Positions 1 through 13,007 of a stretch of DNA of 64,000 bases are shown one piece after another. The translations under genes and the position numbers were made by a program. The DNA is from Dirofilaria immitis (taxonomy: Eukaryota; Nematoda; Chromadorea; Rhabditida; Onchocercidae), in contig JAKNDB010000110.1 in assembly GCA_024305405.1 (NCBI GenBank), forward strand, positions 1,116,001 through 1,180,000, in the 5' to 3' direction. A model generated the notes under the pieces. It ran no database searches. It was given only the letters and a program-made list of their open reading frames with translations, and was not told the origin of the DNA. The stretch's first letter is position 1, and every line of letters begins with the position of its first letter.

Positions 1-1670
1 TTTGATCAGACATACGATATTTTGAGCGTAAAATGAATCTATTCATAAGATAGGCAAAATATTGATTGTAATTGTGATATCAACTTAAAAACTAAATTAT
101 CCGAATTTAATAAATGCAGTAAAAAGGTTCAGCATTCATCCACTGTCTGGGTCAACACCGCCAAACGTGGAATCTGTTATATTTGTTTGCTCTAACCTGC
201 TTCCAGATAACAAAAGAAATAAAAAAAATTGACAATAACAAAAATACTCAGATCTTAAATCAACTAAATTGATGAGAGCCATATAAATTCAATCAAATTT
301 TATCATGAAATTTTGCTTTCAGAAATCTTGTCCTGAATTGTAACAAATATACCACTGCATACAGTACTTTTAAGTTAGTTCACAATTTACAGTAAAATTA
401 TTTTTCCTAAAAAAATTAGATATATGATGACGCCTCGTTAATATCCATCTTTCAAATTATCCTTATCTTTGATTGAATCAAATTTTTAAGTATCAATTTA
501 TTGTATACTACGTAAGGTCTGCAGGTTACATTATAATTGAAGTCCTTTCAGACCTAGGTTTGATTTTAGGTTGTTGTTTTTGACTCAACTCTCTATTTTT
601 TGATTTGAAACCGGATTATATATGCATAGTTAAAAGGCTTCAAGGTGACAGTTTTATTAATCTATAGATGATGGAAAATTGAGCAGCACCATTTAGCCAC
701 TGGCTTCACAATTCATGTGAGAAAGTGGAAATTTTCAGTATGTTCATTGACTCAATATTTCCAAAGAAAGTGCTGCAATTTTATGACCTTTGGATTGGAG
801 AAAAAAAGATTTTCTTAATTTTGGAAAGTTAATTCCTTTAAAACATACAATAGTTTTGAGGATGACCAATGAATATAGTGAGGAATAAGAATTTCATATT
901 AATATGATCGAGCAGTGCTGAAATCTTAATGATTAAAATAGCAAAAAAAAAAATAATCCTCAAAGATTTATTGCTTCGCTGAATTCAAGAAGAAATTATG
1001 CATTTTAAAACTAAGCATTAGTTTCAATATAAAATATAATATACACAAGAAACTTTTTTTCTCGTGCATTTCGTTCAGTAATTTTAACAACATTTATTTG
1101 CAAAGCTAAGGTTTAATGAAAAAATTCCCGCTGTACTGAACAGTTGTCTTTTATTCATCTGTTTCAGATTTTCTGATTCCATTCGTCTTTTTCTTTCATT
1201 CTTTTCTTCTTTTTTCTGTAAATCTTTATTTTATCGCTCTTAATTTCTTTATAAATTGTTGCCCTGACGAATTAAGAAATATTAAAATTCCTTAATTATC
1301 ACATTTTAAAATTTAAAATTCCATTTTCACCTCAAATGATGTAAACGAAATTTATTAAAAAATTAAGTTAACAATTAAAATAAAAATCATAATTTAGTTG
1401 TTAAGAATAGTAAATATCAGTCAAAATATAATATTCTTGATAAATAGATTAAATATTTTTGCTTTTATGATAATATAATTAACGAGAAAAAAAAGAAAAA
1501 CAATATTATTATTGTCACTATTTTTAGTTTATTAAAAATTATTTAGCTATTCTTCTTAATTTTTTTTTTTAAATATAATTTTTAAACATAACTTTTAGCA
1601 AAAATTTCGACCAAACCTTATTGCAATAAATCTCATTGCATATTTTATTACAATCTCAATAAAATGCACA

Positions 1671-1701
<31 letters not shown>

Positions 1702-4700
1702 CATATGATTCAAACATAGTAACATTCAGACTTTCAAAGTTGTTTATAGTAAGGTTATAAAGGGCGAGAGTGAGAGAAAGAGAGGGAGAGAGAGAAATGG
1801 AGGGAAAAAATGGAGGACAAGATTCTTTTCGGCATGTGGTTTATTTTGAAAAATGAAACGAAAAGATGAAGTAGAAAAAAAGTTTCGAAAAACGTTTTGA
1901 TAGTTTTCAGCTGTTGCTTCATCGCCAGTTTAACCCACCCACAATCTTTTTCATACCCATTTTCCTCTTCTTCAAGTATCGCACATTTCATCTGTCTCCT
2001 CATGTTCCAAATTCCAAACCTTCCTTCTTAATTTCCTTCAACTTTTTCCTATATCATATGTTTTTCACTAAATTATTGCTTTGTTACTATCAACATTTTT
2101 GAAGAATTGTGTTAGCTACAAACTTCAATCACATCAGTACTAACAAAATATCTATTAGCTATCAGTCTTTTCTTCTTTTTTTATCGCTCCCTCCTTTATC
2201 TTTTTTCATCCGTCTTACCTACCTTTTAATTATACAAAGATGAAGATAAATTTATTTTAAATTTCGTTCCCTATAACTATTCTGATACAAATAAATCAAA
2301 TTGAAATATATTCGAAAATTAAGTTGAAATTTTTGAGAATCAAAATGAAATTATTTCAAAAAATAGAATCAAAAAATAAATTTAAAAATCAGTTATTTTT
2401 TTAAAGGATAATTATGTTACGAGATTTTCCGGTTAGAAATAAATCAGGTTAAAAAGTATTGTAAGATAAGTGTATAATATTTATAAGTTTTTTTAGAAAA
2501 ATAAAATATGGGAGTCTTAGTGATATTAAACTTTATTTAAGATGATGAATAAATCACTAAGATAATAATTGAAAATCTCTGTGACATACATGAGACAAAA
2601 AAGTTAAAGACGAGAAAATTCTATTCTCTCAAAAATGATCCATTTTTAACTATTTCTGTTTATATACGCAGAAAAATCAGAGATTGGAATTTTTAGACAA
2701 TAGTAAAGGAGTAATCTTCGGAAGAAATTTCTTTTCATCATTATATAGAATTTTTAGGGAAATGTCAAAGTGCTACTTGAATTTGATTAATTAATTCAGC
2801 AGCCTTTATAATTCACCTTTTATCCGGAAATGATTTTTTTTAACGAAATATAATCATTCTTCATTCTCGATAAATCATCCATCATAAAGATAGTGTGTGT
2901 CAGAATTTCGTTTACAGCTTATAAATAGAAATTTAGAAATAAAATTGAAATATTCGATGACCGTCCCTATAAAAGGATTTCAGAATTTAATTTATACTAA
3001 TTCAAAATTGCTACATTGAAGTTTAAAAAAGTAGCCAAGATTTATTTCATGATAAAAAGCTGAAAGTAACATATTTAATTTAATTCCCAATAATCCTGCA
3101 AAGTCCAATGATATAATGTGTGTGTGAAAGCATTGAAAATATTTGAACTTGTAACTAATTCATTAAAATTATAACGTTTAAGATGAATTCTGATTATATG
3201 GTGACCGCGGAACAGTGAGCTTCGACTAAATTCATCAATGATTGTGGAGAACAGCGTTAGTTATATTCCTTAATTCCACACTTTTATAATTAGTAAATTT
3301 ATTCCACACATTATGACAATATGCAATAGAGAAAGTCATCCGAAATGTATGCGCTTTTTACCCAGGTAGTTAATAAAAGGCAAAAAAATTTATTGCGAGA
3401 TTTAATTTATTATTTTTCTTTACTCTATCAAAATAAATTTTAATTCTATCATTCTAGAGAGATTAAAATTCCATTACGTTTGTTTATTGTCATAATTGTT
3501 CCAACTTAATACATGAAACATAAAGTTGGGTATTGTACAATCAATTTTAGTAATAGTCTAAATGATTTTCTCGCACAATAACGCTGATTTTATTTGTTTA
3601 TCTTATCATGATAATTCACTTTATAACTGATTAATTTTTTTTTGAGTTAAATTCACATCTAAAAACATTTATTAGTTAAGAAATATTATTTTTTCACATG
3701 ATGTATTAGCTGAGCTTTGAAATAAAATTTTTCAAATTTCGCAGGATATGAACGCTTTTATTTTCTATTCTTTTCAGAGAATCGCAAAAAAATTATTTTG
3801 AAAAGAAAAAAACTTTTCTTTTAATTCTACCGACAGGAACTGTAAACTTGCTATTAAACACATTAAACACAAGTATCTAGAAAAAAATGATGCATTATTT
3901 GCGAACTTCAAGATCAATAATAATACAAAATTGAGCTATGATTAAGATGCACATCCAATCAGATTATTATTGCTTTATATTTGCTCATATTATATGGTGT
4001 GAGGTATGAAATGGATAAAATCAAAATAATTTTTGAATTTTTTTCAGCTCAATATCGTTTTACTATCTTAATCTTTTCCGATTAAATTGTTTTATTAAAT
4101 TTTGAAAGTAAATTTTAATAACTCTTAAGATTTTTATCATTTTCAACAGATATTAAAGATTTGAATTAATGGCGTCTCCTATCAAAGTACTTCCCTTTCG
4201 CTTTTGTTATTTTACCGGAAGTTTTAATCAATCGTTCAAAGCTAGTTTACTTTCTTATATCATCAAATGATTGCAAACATTCCTTTCATAACTACTGCTT
4301 TTTCAATTTAGAAACGATTCAACGTTTTTCTTTTTTTGCACAGGTATGCCTCTTTTTGTTTATTTATGCGACTTAGTTTGAAATATTTTCCTTTTGTTTA
4401 TAAAATTTATTACTTTTCAGTTTTTCACTGGTGATAGTTATTCACACACTGCTTTCTTTTTGTTTTTAACTAATATTACTTACTTCCTAATAGCACTGTT
4501 TTTAATAATTTACTGCAACAAATAATCTTAAAAATTATACATCGGAAGGATAAATTTGATGAAATCTAATGTTTACATTTCTTTTCGTTATCTTTTCTTT
4601 TATCGAGCATTATTTAAGTAATGGAGAAAGCAATGAGAGGAGGGATAAGGAAGATAAAACAGCTAAAAATATTCTAATCTCTTCCGTAACGATGATTGTC

Positions 4701-5881
4701 ATTTGCCAGTGAAAGCTTCTTCTATTATTAATATTAGCTAAAGATTATTTGTGTATGACAGTAGATTGCATGATTACAAATGTTTGCACAGATGGCTGAT
4801 AAATAATAATTGTATTAGCCAGATTTTGACTAATCATTTCGTAGAATACATATAAGATATTATCACATGAAATTGAATGAAATTTGAAAAAAATTAATAA
4901 ATGAGTGGATAAATTATACCATTTAATAGGTCTATTGAACATATTGAACTTTTGCCAAGTTGTAATTCAATAAAGACTTTTCTTGGTGGCGTAAATGAAA
5001 CTTTTGGAACATATGCTTTGTTGTAATTTGACAGCTTCTTTTTTCTGATATTGCAATAAAACTGTAAGATTAGATTCCGCTAGCAAGTTTTATTGATCTA
5101 ACATATATTTCCTTTTTTTCGCTCCAAGTTATGATTTGAATTAATTTAATATTTTTTCATTTTGATATTAAAACAAATTCAGAATTTTGAACACGAGTGT
5201 CATCTCCTAAATCAACACGAACTTTCGAGATCACAAAAATACGAATTACAACGTTTCATTGATCAAAATTCCTACCTGCTACGTTCACCAAGTTCACAGG
5301 GTACTTTTAATGCTACTTTTTGAATTTCCGATTTTCAAAACTATTTATTTAAGTGCCATGAAAATATATATTTAGTGAATTTCAATTAATACATTCTTCA
5401 TTTCCTTTACTGCCCTTTTATTAAAATTCATATTTTAAAATTATTTTTGTTTTGGCGTTACCACTGTAAATACTATTATTTCTTTTCCTTAGCTGACAAT
5501 AACAAGCGTTATTTATGTGACAATTTCTAGGAAATATATTATTTTTAAGTAATTTATTTTAATTTTCAAAAAATTTTCTTATTTCTTTTTTTTTTTGACA
5601 ATTTTGTTAGCGTGTAAAATTTTAAATGCAAAATTGATAAATTTTCATTTCTATCTGCAAACTTTATTAGGCAGCATATTTTTCTGCTGCTTAATATTCG
5701 ATTTATTTTAAGTGGGAAAGAAATTTTGCTCTTATTCAATAATCATAAGACTGTATCAAATGTTGTTATTCTTTCCCTTTATCTGTGACCACAAATGATA
5801 ACGGAATAAACTTTGCCTCGTTAATATAAACATGGAATTAATGATAGGTTAAGTCTAAATTTTTTTTTTTTTTTTTAACAG
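1..5881. other. A+T-rich DNA with no recognisable gene
   Basis: I see no exon with recognisable protein similarity on either strand. The stretch is very A+T-rich, with many short A and T runs and a (TA)n microsatellite near 1675-1700. It may be intergenic, or the 5' introns of the gene whose first clear exon starts at 5882. A possible leader acceptor followed by an ATG occurs near 4150-4170 (TTTTCAACAG, then ATGGCG about 20 bases on). Its short reading frame does not splice in phase with the exon at 5882, so I do not call it. Confidence 0.5.
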
Positions 5882-8800
5882 GAACAGGTGACTCATCAAC
5901 TTGGCCGAAAGATAAAGGAGGAGAGCGATTCAATCCGTATCAGCAAAGCTACGGAACATTATCTATATCTCCTAACAGGGGTAAGCCTGATGTGTAATTC
6001 TGTTTACCACTTAGATACCAAACTTCACATTTCTCATCCCTTGTGAGAAGATATCGATCACTAATGTTCATAAACGTTTCGTTTGGATCAATTAAGATAT
6101 AAATGGTTCCGATAGGAATCCCATTCATTCCAGTAAAAATTTCTTTAGTTTGAGCAGAAACTTCGTTAACTTCGATATAAATTTCGTTGTAACCCTCTCT
6201 TTTTTTTTTTTAATTTGTATTTTTTGTGAGTTTTTTCCGATCAGCTGATGACTTCAAGCAAAAGTATCATCATTTCTCGAAGATTTTAATCATTAGGTGA
6301 AGAAGAAATAGTTTTATCTGATAACATTTAACAAATCTGTCAAAGGAAAGGAAATATGTAGCTATATATGATTTGAAGTCACCATTGTCACCAAATGATC
6401 ACAAACGCTTCATTTGATCCAGATTTTCTTAGAACTATTAATTATCAGTGATCGTACATAGTTTTGTCATAAAACTAAAAGTATCGCTTTTTTATAGTAG
6501 AAAGGAAGTAAAGTGGTCAGACGACGTAAATCAATCAGCACCAACAATCCGTCGAACATCTTCATTATCACCAAACTGGTCTGCACCGAGAAATCATTTA
6601 AAAACTCAAGCAGTTTCGACGATTTTTATAATTTATATAACAACTACAACAACAGTAATTACAATAGCACTAACACAATGTCGAGTTATGGAGCTGCTGG
6701 ATATATGAATCGAAGTCGTGATAATCAATTCCCGACATACAGTCCGACTAATAATTATCAGTCATACGGAAAACATCCGGTATATTCATTATATTTTCTG
6801 AAATTTGAGATTTTTAATATTTCGTTTACTTTATTTGTCATCATATATTGCCATCTAAATCCATCGATAATCGAAATCAAGAAAATTGTAATTAATTTAA
6901 GCCACAGTACTAGAGCTAAAATTTTCGCAGGATGATTACAACCGATATGAAACAGCACGCTCTCGAAGTCATGCGTCACAACGGCAACGAGAAGAAGATG
7001 AAAGGAGTCGATTTTCGGGATATGGTGATCGACCAGGTTCTGGAGTAGAATTCATGCCAACGAAATGGCATGGTGGCGAAGCAATCTTTTCAAGATTATC
7101 GTTTTAAGCCAAAAATCTCTAAATGGATAAGGCTAAATTTTAATCCTAGCCTTATCCGTTTTATTCGATAGACTTGTTTTTAATGACTTTCTATTTTTAA
7201 AGATTATTACCGATCCGGGACATTTGCCTCGCTCACTAAAGCCGCGTCGTTTGTATTACTCACCGATTGGTGACGGTGTTGTAGCTGCGGATGGTATCGA
7301 ATTGAAACGTGTCCCGAAAGATTTGTCACCGAAGATCACGGTGACGCACAGTAGAACCTTAGACAGAGGTGAACCTGGCCATGATGGATATAACATCTAT
7401 GCTCGGACAGTAACTCATGGTATATCTATTACATTCGCAATATCAAAAATTCAAATCACTAATTACCACGTTCTTCAATACACATGTTAACAAGCAAAAG
7501 TGTAATTAGCCTTTATCGTAACGAATAGACCTATCTATTTTCATTTTTTACCTACTTTAATTAATTGGAAATTTTCAACAGCTTGTTGAAGTTTTATAAA
7601 TGGAGAACTGATACTAAAATTACCAGAAATTATCATCATAAATTTAATTAACAAATATATTGTTTGTTTTTTCTTCTTTAATCACTATACCATCATTATC
7701 GCAATTATTACGAAGTGTAAACATTTGTTCGTTAATTTTGGTTTGTATTTAACTTGAATGGGTAAATTTAGATTTAGGAAATGATTATGGAAGTGATATC
7801 GGTGGAAGTGGACGTGATTCACGACTGACGGGCGGCATATCACCAGGTTATTTTCGTCTTAAAATTCAATTTTAAGGTTATATTCAGTATAAAATTTCAG
7901 AATAGAAAAAATTGTACTGTATTCAACACTAACGCATCATTTTTTCGTCATTTATTAAATTTTTGGCTAACTTTTAAGGTTATTTAAAAGAAGGAAATTA
8001 GTGTTGACTATCTAATCAAATTTTGGAATAGTTTTGTAAAACCAAAATTGAAAGTATAAATTATAGGTAGCGATTCATATGGACAACAAAGTGGTGTTGG
8101 TCCTGGTATGAGTTATGGTGGAAGAGAACCAGAATACAAAGGAGCAGGAGGAGGAGGAATAGGAGGACCAGGAGGTGGAGGTGATTACGGTACTGGTGGC
8201 AGAGGAAGTAATACTCCGTACGGACCCGGACACGGAAAAGATTACTCAAGTGACGCTGGATCTGGTGATTTCGGTTATCCAAGTGGTCGTGGTGGTTACA
8301 CCGGTAATTATGAACTTTTCATCTAAATTTTTAAATCCTTCGCATTTTTCAACAATATTACTGTTCTGTATGCTGCATTCCAAGAATTTTTTTTTGCATG
8401 CAGTAGAAATGGTGGACTTTCGTTGTTTTGTCAAATTAGTATAGATAATACTAGAGGACGAACTGTTTCAAAAGTCTATGATATCGAATCATCTAAATCA
8501 GATGTAGATGGATATGATACAGGGATGCGTGGTATGGATAATTATGCTACAGAATCACGAGGTGCAGATCTGCACGGTACCGGGTCACCGAACTACCGTT
8601 ACCATTCACCAACTTCACCCTATCAATATCCACCAGCTTATGATCCACATAATACACATGGTTTTACAAAAGTGACCCATTTATTAGTGAATCTAGAGGT
8701 TTGCATTTCGAAAATTTATAGCATGAAAAATAATGAAAAAAGTAAACATTGCACAAATTTCATTTCTTCTGAAAATTTAAGAATTTGAACACACTTTCAA

Positions 8801-10478
8801 AATTCCAATGAAAATTAAAGCGAAAACTACTAATTTTGTCATTATTTTGCTGAATTCTAGTCTAATCGATGCTTTTTAATTTAAGGGAGAAACAGGCAGA
8901 ATTAAATTTGTCTAAAAAAATAACAATTATTTCAGTTTCTATATTAAATGTCTTCTTTTTACTGTGGAATAAATTTGATCCTGCAAAATTTGCATGCATT
9001 AGAATCTTATCATATCAGTGATTTCCCGAATCATTCGTAATAAAATTATTTTGATGTAGTTTTTTTTTTTTGCTGTAATTTTTGAACGCACTTTAGATTG
9101 ATAGTTGTTGCACATTTTTTTCAGCAATCTTTTTCTTGTTTGCCTTTTCTTGAATTCCTCTCATCCCGAATTTGCATAATTTATGAATTAGTGATTGGAC
9201 ACGAGTGAATTGTGATTTTCGTTTCTTTTTGTTGAATATTTAGTTAGTTAAAGGTCGTTCTCAGAGTGCTGACCTACTAAATGGACTTGACAGTTATGAT
9301 GATTGCGGATTTAAAAACGATGGTCGCTCAAGCGGTATGTTATCCGACGGTGTATTAAGCGACTGATTTTGTTTCTTTTTTAATAAGAACAGACGAAAAA
9401 CTATGAAATTTCTAATATGTTTTTTGCAATACTTCTAATATGCCATGAATTACTGTGAACTGCAGATGGATCCACATTACATGAGTCGATCAAGTCAGAA
9501 CGGTACCGTAAGTTTGATGTGACTAAAGATTATTTGATAACGAATCCACGTGAACTAATACATCAATATGCAACTACAACTCCAGTTTCCATACTAGAGA
9601 TACCTGAAACATCATCACGTACGGTCAAGAAAATGTATTCATCAACAACCGAAGAAAAGTAAGGTTCAGAAATTAGTCAAGAAATATTTCTGTCCTAAAA
9701 ACAAGATAACGCTAGCACTAAGGAGCTTTTGTGGACTATTAAATGCTGCAAATAATAACCTAGAACAGATATACATGAATCTTAAATGATTTCGAAGTAC
9801 GACAAGACATATAAACTAAAGCTTATACGTAAATCGAGAAAACTAGGTGAGGCTTGAAACAAAAGACTATGCTGAACTATTAACTTAACCGTGGATGAGT
9901 TAAGTGTATTGTTTTTTTGATAGCTTATATATTCAGCTTCTTTCAGAAAATTTACTTCTATACCAGTAATCGTTGTGATATTTATTTGTAGGTTCGATCA
10001 AATATGAAGTTGCAATTTTCAAGACTTTTCATTCAAAATGAAGGAAATAATTTGATTTCCAGATATGTACCATATCCACCATACAAAGGCTCCAGCGCTG
10101 TTATTCATCCAAACAATTTTGCTCGCCAGCTAAGGGATGAAGGTAAATTTTCTAATTTTGTTAACTTTTTCCGCTATCTGTTTAATTAATTTAAAAAAAT
10201 CATAGTGCACCAACAATTATCATTAATTAACTTCAAATTTTTGGGGTATTAATTCATTATTATAAATGCAGAAATTTTGTAGGATTAACCGTATCACAAC
10301 GTGAAGCAAACAGGCACCAAAATCCTTTGACAACTGATAATCCAGAGGTTACGCAAAAATTTCGGAAATACGTAAGGAAACAAGTCGAGCAGCACCAACA
10401 AACGAAGAAATTGATCATCTGACGGAAAAAATGATGTATAACTTACACAGTGGGCAACCAACACCATTACATTACTAA
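5882..10478 (+). CDS. Gly/Ser/Tyr-rich multi-exon protein with zyxin-like C-terminal tail (function unknown)
   Basis: Exons I can trace: 5882-5980, about 6505-6779, 6931 to about 7110, 7203-7419, 7772-7850, 8067-8303, 8440-8660, 9244-9336, 9466-9658, 9992-10142 and 10284-10478 (TAA); earlier exons are probably missing. Most of the protein is low complexity, rich in Ser, Tyr, Gly, Asn and Pro, with a Gly-rich exon at 8067-8303. Two parts look conserved: exon 7203-7419 (contains HLPRSLKPRR and YYSPIGDGVVAADGIELKR) and the C-terminal exons (RYVPYPPYKGSSAVIHPNNF). The last exon has NEEIDHLTEKMM, like the segment just before the LIM domains in zyxin-type proteins, but no LIM domain follows before the stop. 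The last exon needs one extra A in the run at 10355-10359 to reach this tail. The boundary near 7100 and the frame of the second exon are uncertain. The family is not identified; a cytoskeletal or adhesion role is inference from the tail alone. Confidence 0.6.
7125..7157. repeat. Perfect 11-bp hairpin in an intron
   Basis: GGATAAGGCTA at 7125-7135 is exactly complementary in reverse to TAGCCTTATCC at 7147-7157, with an 11-base A/T-rich loop. It lies between the exon ending near 7110 and the exon starting at 7203. No function can be assigned. Confidence 0.5.
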
Positions 10479-12975
10479 ATTATTCGTAAAATTTAAATAG
10501 GCTTAACCTTTGGTCTTTTGCTATTCATCGACGCATTATAAGTGTGAGAATAAATAAATATCGCAACATCCATCTGTAAATCTAGAATATTTAAGGTATA
10601 TTTTGAAAACAGAATAAATAGAAATAATGATATTGTTAAAATGATGCTTTGTTAATGATTTGGCAACTAAAAATGTGTACCTACTTTTTCGAAATTTCGA
10701 GAACTAGCAGTTTTCTGTTTTTAATGGATGCGTAATTCTGGACTTGTTTTTTGCTTTCACCAAAAAATGTCATTGCTATGTAATATTATTTTCACTCGAG
10801 ATTTTTAATTTCAAAACAATCAGAGTTTGCAGTCAATTTCAAAAACTTATGTAGCTTTTCTAGTAATCCATATTCTAATATTTTTTCATATATTTTTTAT
10901 TCGCTCAATATAATGCTATTTCTCAAATTGATTTATATATTTTCACTGATACTTTCATCAATCTTTTCACCTTTAATGTCGAAGAAATGAATGATTCTAA
11001 TACTTTTTCGATTCATTTCTAAAAAAAAAATCGAAACTGAATTTGGATTATGCTTTCTTATATAATAATCGGTTGATTTGTAAGTCACTTTACTTTTTTA
11101 ATCCATGAAAAATTATCCTATTTTCGAGTTATTGTAAAATTGAATATTACAATGTGCAAATGAAAATTTGGTCCGCTCTATTGCTTCTCGTATAGAAAAT
11201 CTCAGACGAAGATGAAAGCGGATATTTTTCCGTGCTTTTTTTAACGTGAACGCAAAGGCAAATAATATTGGTTGAAATCTCTGAATAGTGTTGAATTGGA
11301 TCTAACTAGAATAGACTTGAAGAAATTGATGATAAAAGGATTGCATCAAAGATAAATAATGCTTTTATTTACTTTAGTCCGGAACTAATTACTGCTCACT
11401 TCTAACAAATTTACCAGTCACGTGATATAATCACCTGATTGAATTTGCCTCTTCAACTTCAAAAAATTCAAACAAAAGAAAGAAATAGCAATAAGTCAAA
11501 CCACTTCTGTTTCTAAAACAAAATCGAAATTGTTCAAAATTAGAAAACGGTCAGATTAATGAGAAAATTAAAAATTTGATCCAGCAAAAATAAAAAATCC
11601 GACAAAGATAAAAACTCACTTAACGATGAATTTTATTATTTCATTCTTAAGGCAATATAATATATTCATCGTTCATCATATCAAACATGGTTCAAGAAAA
11701 TGCTGCTTTTAGCCGTCTCCAAATTAAGATGCTTGAAAAATTGGAATATTTAAAATTTGCTGAAGAAGTCCACGGTTTTCCCAGAGTTTGAGAGGCCAGT
11801 AGGAATAAAATATTTACCCACGTGCCTAACAAACTCAGGAAAGTATTCTCGGACTTTCATTGAATAAAATAGTAACTACTGCTTCTAGTCATCTTCAAAT
11901 TAAAACTGCATCGCAATTAATACTTACACATTACAATATTGTTTTATAAATTAGATAAACAATATGAGTTCTTTGTTATAAATAATACTGATTTTCTCCA
12001 TTTCCAAATATATAAATTAGAATTTAGTCTCGAAAACAATACAACATATCTGGAAAATTAGGTGTCATTATTCCGGAATACTTTCAACAAATCCAATATA
12101 ATCATATCGTACCATATCACATTGTATCAATTATATTATATCGTCCTCCCTTAAAATAAAAACATTACAAAAGAGATTGAAAAGAAAAAAATATTCTCAT
12201 TCTCATTTGTTGAAGAAACTAAGGTTTAGAATAAAATGGCTGATGCTAGAAGTATGCTTTTGCCATTGATACCATTGATATAGCAAGGGATGAAAAGATA
12301 GTTTGTTTTTTTCTTTTTTTGGAAACAAAATTATTTTATGGCAAAACTACATTTGTATCATTTTCTGCTGAAGAAAGAAAGGAAGATTTTTGAATCTAAA
12401 TTGTATTGTTGCTCGTCTTATAGAATTGGCATAAGAAACTTTCCTTTTTTTGTTTTTTTCTTTATATATATATCAGAAAGAAAAGAAGGTGATGGAATGA
12501 TTCAGGATGGAACCATTTTGAATCAGCAAACCGTACTGTTGACGCACTACAGTCTGCATCCATTCTCTCGTTCTTCTGTGTACTTCCAAATGATCGGTGG
12601 TTGATTTTGATCGAGTAAGATTCAATCGGTTGCTTCTAGGAAAAAGTATAATCGCTGTACAATTGCCTTCGTTAAATGAATTGAATTATTGAAATTTTTG
12701 GCCTTTCTTCATTCCTTTATTCCTTTTGTTTTCTTCATTACTTTCCTCTTCTCTTCTTTTTGCCATTCCTAAAGCAAAATTTCTCGAAACATAACACATT
12801 AATCATATTTATGTTAAAATATTAGCAGATCCAAATCCATCATTATAAACAATGAGCCCATCATTATACGAGCACATATACAAACATACACATACACACA
12901 TACACATACACACATACACATACACATACACACATACACATACACATACACATATACACATAAACACACACACGC

Positions 12976-13007
<32 letters not shown>

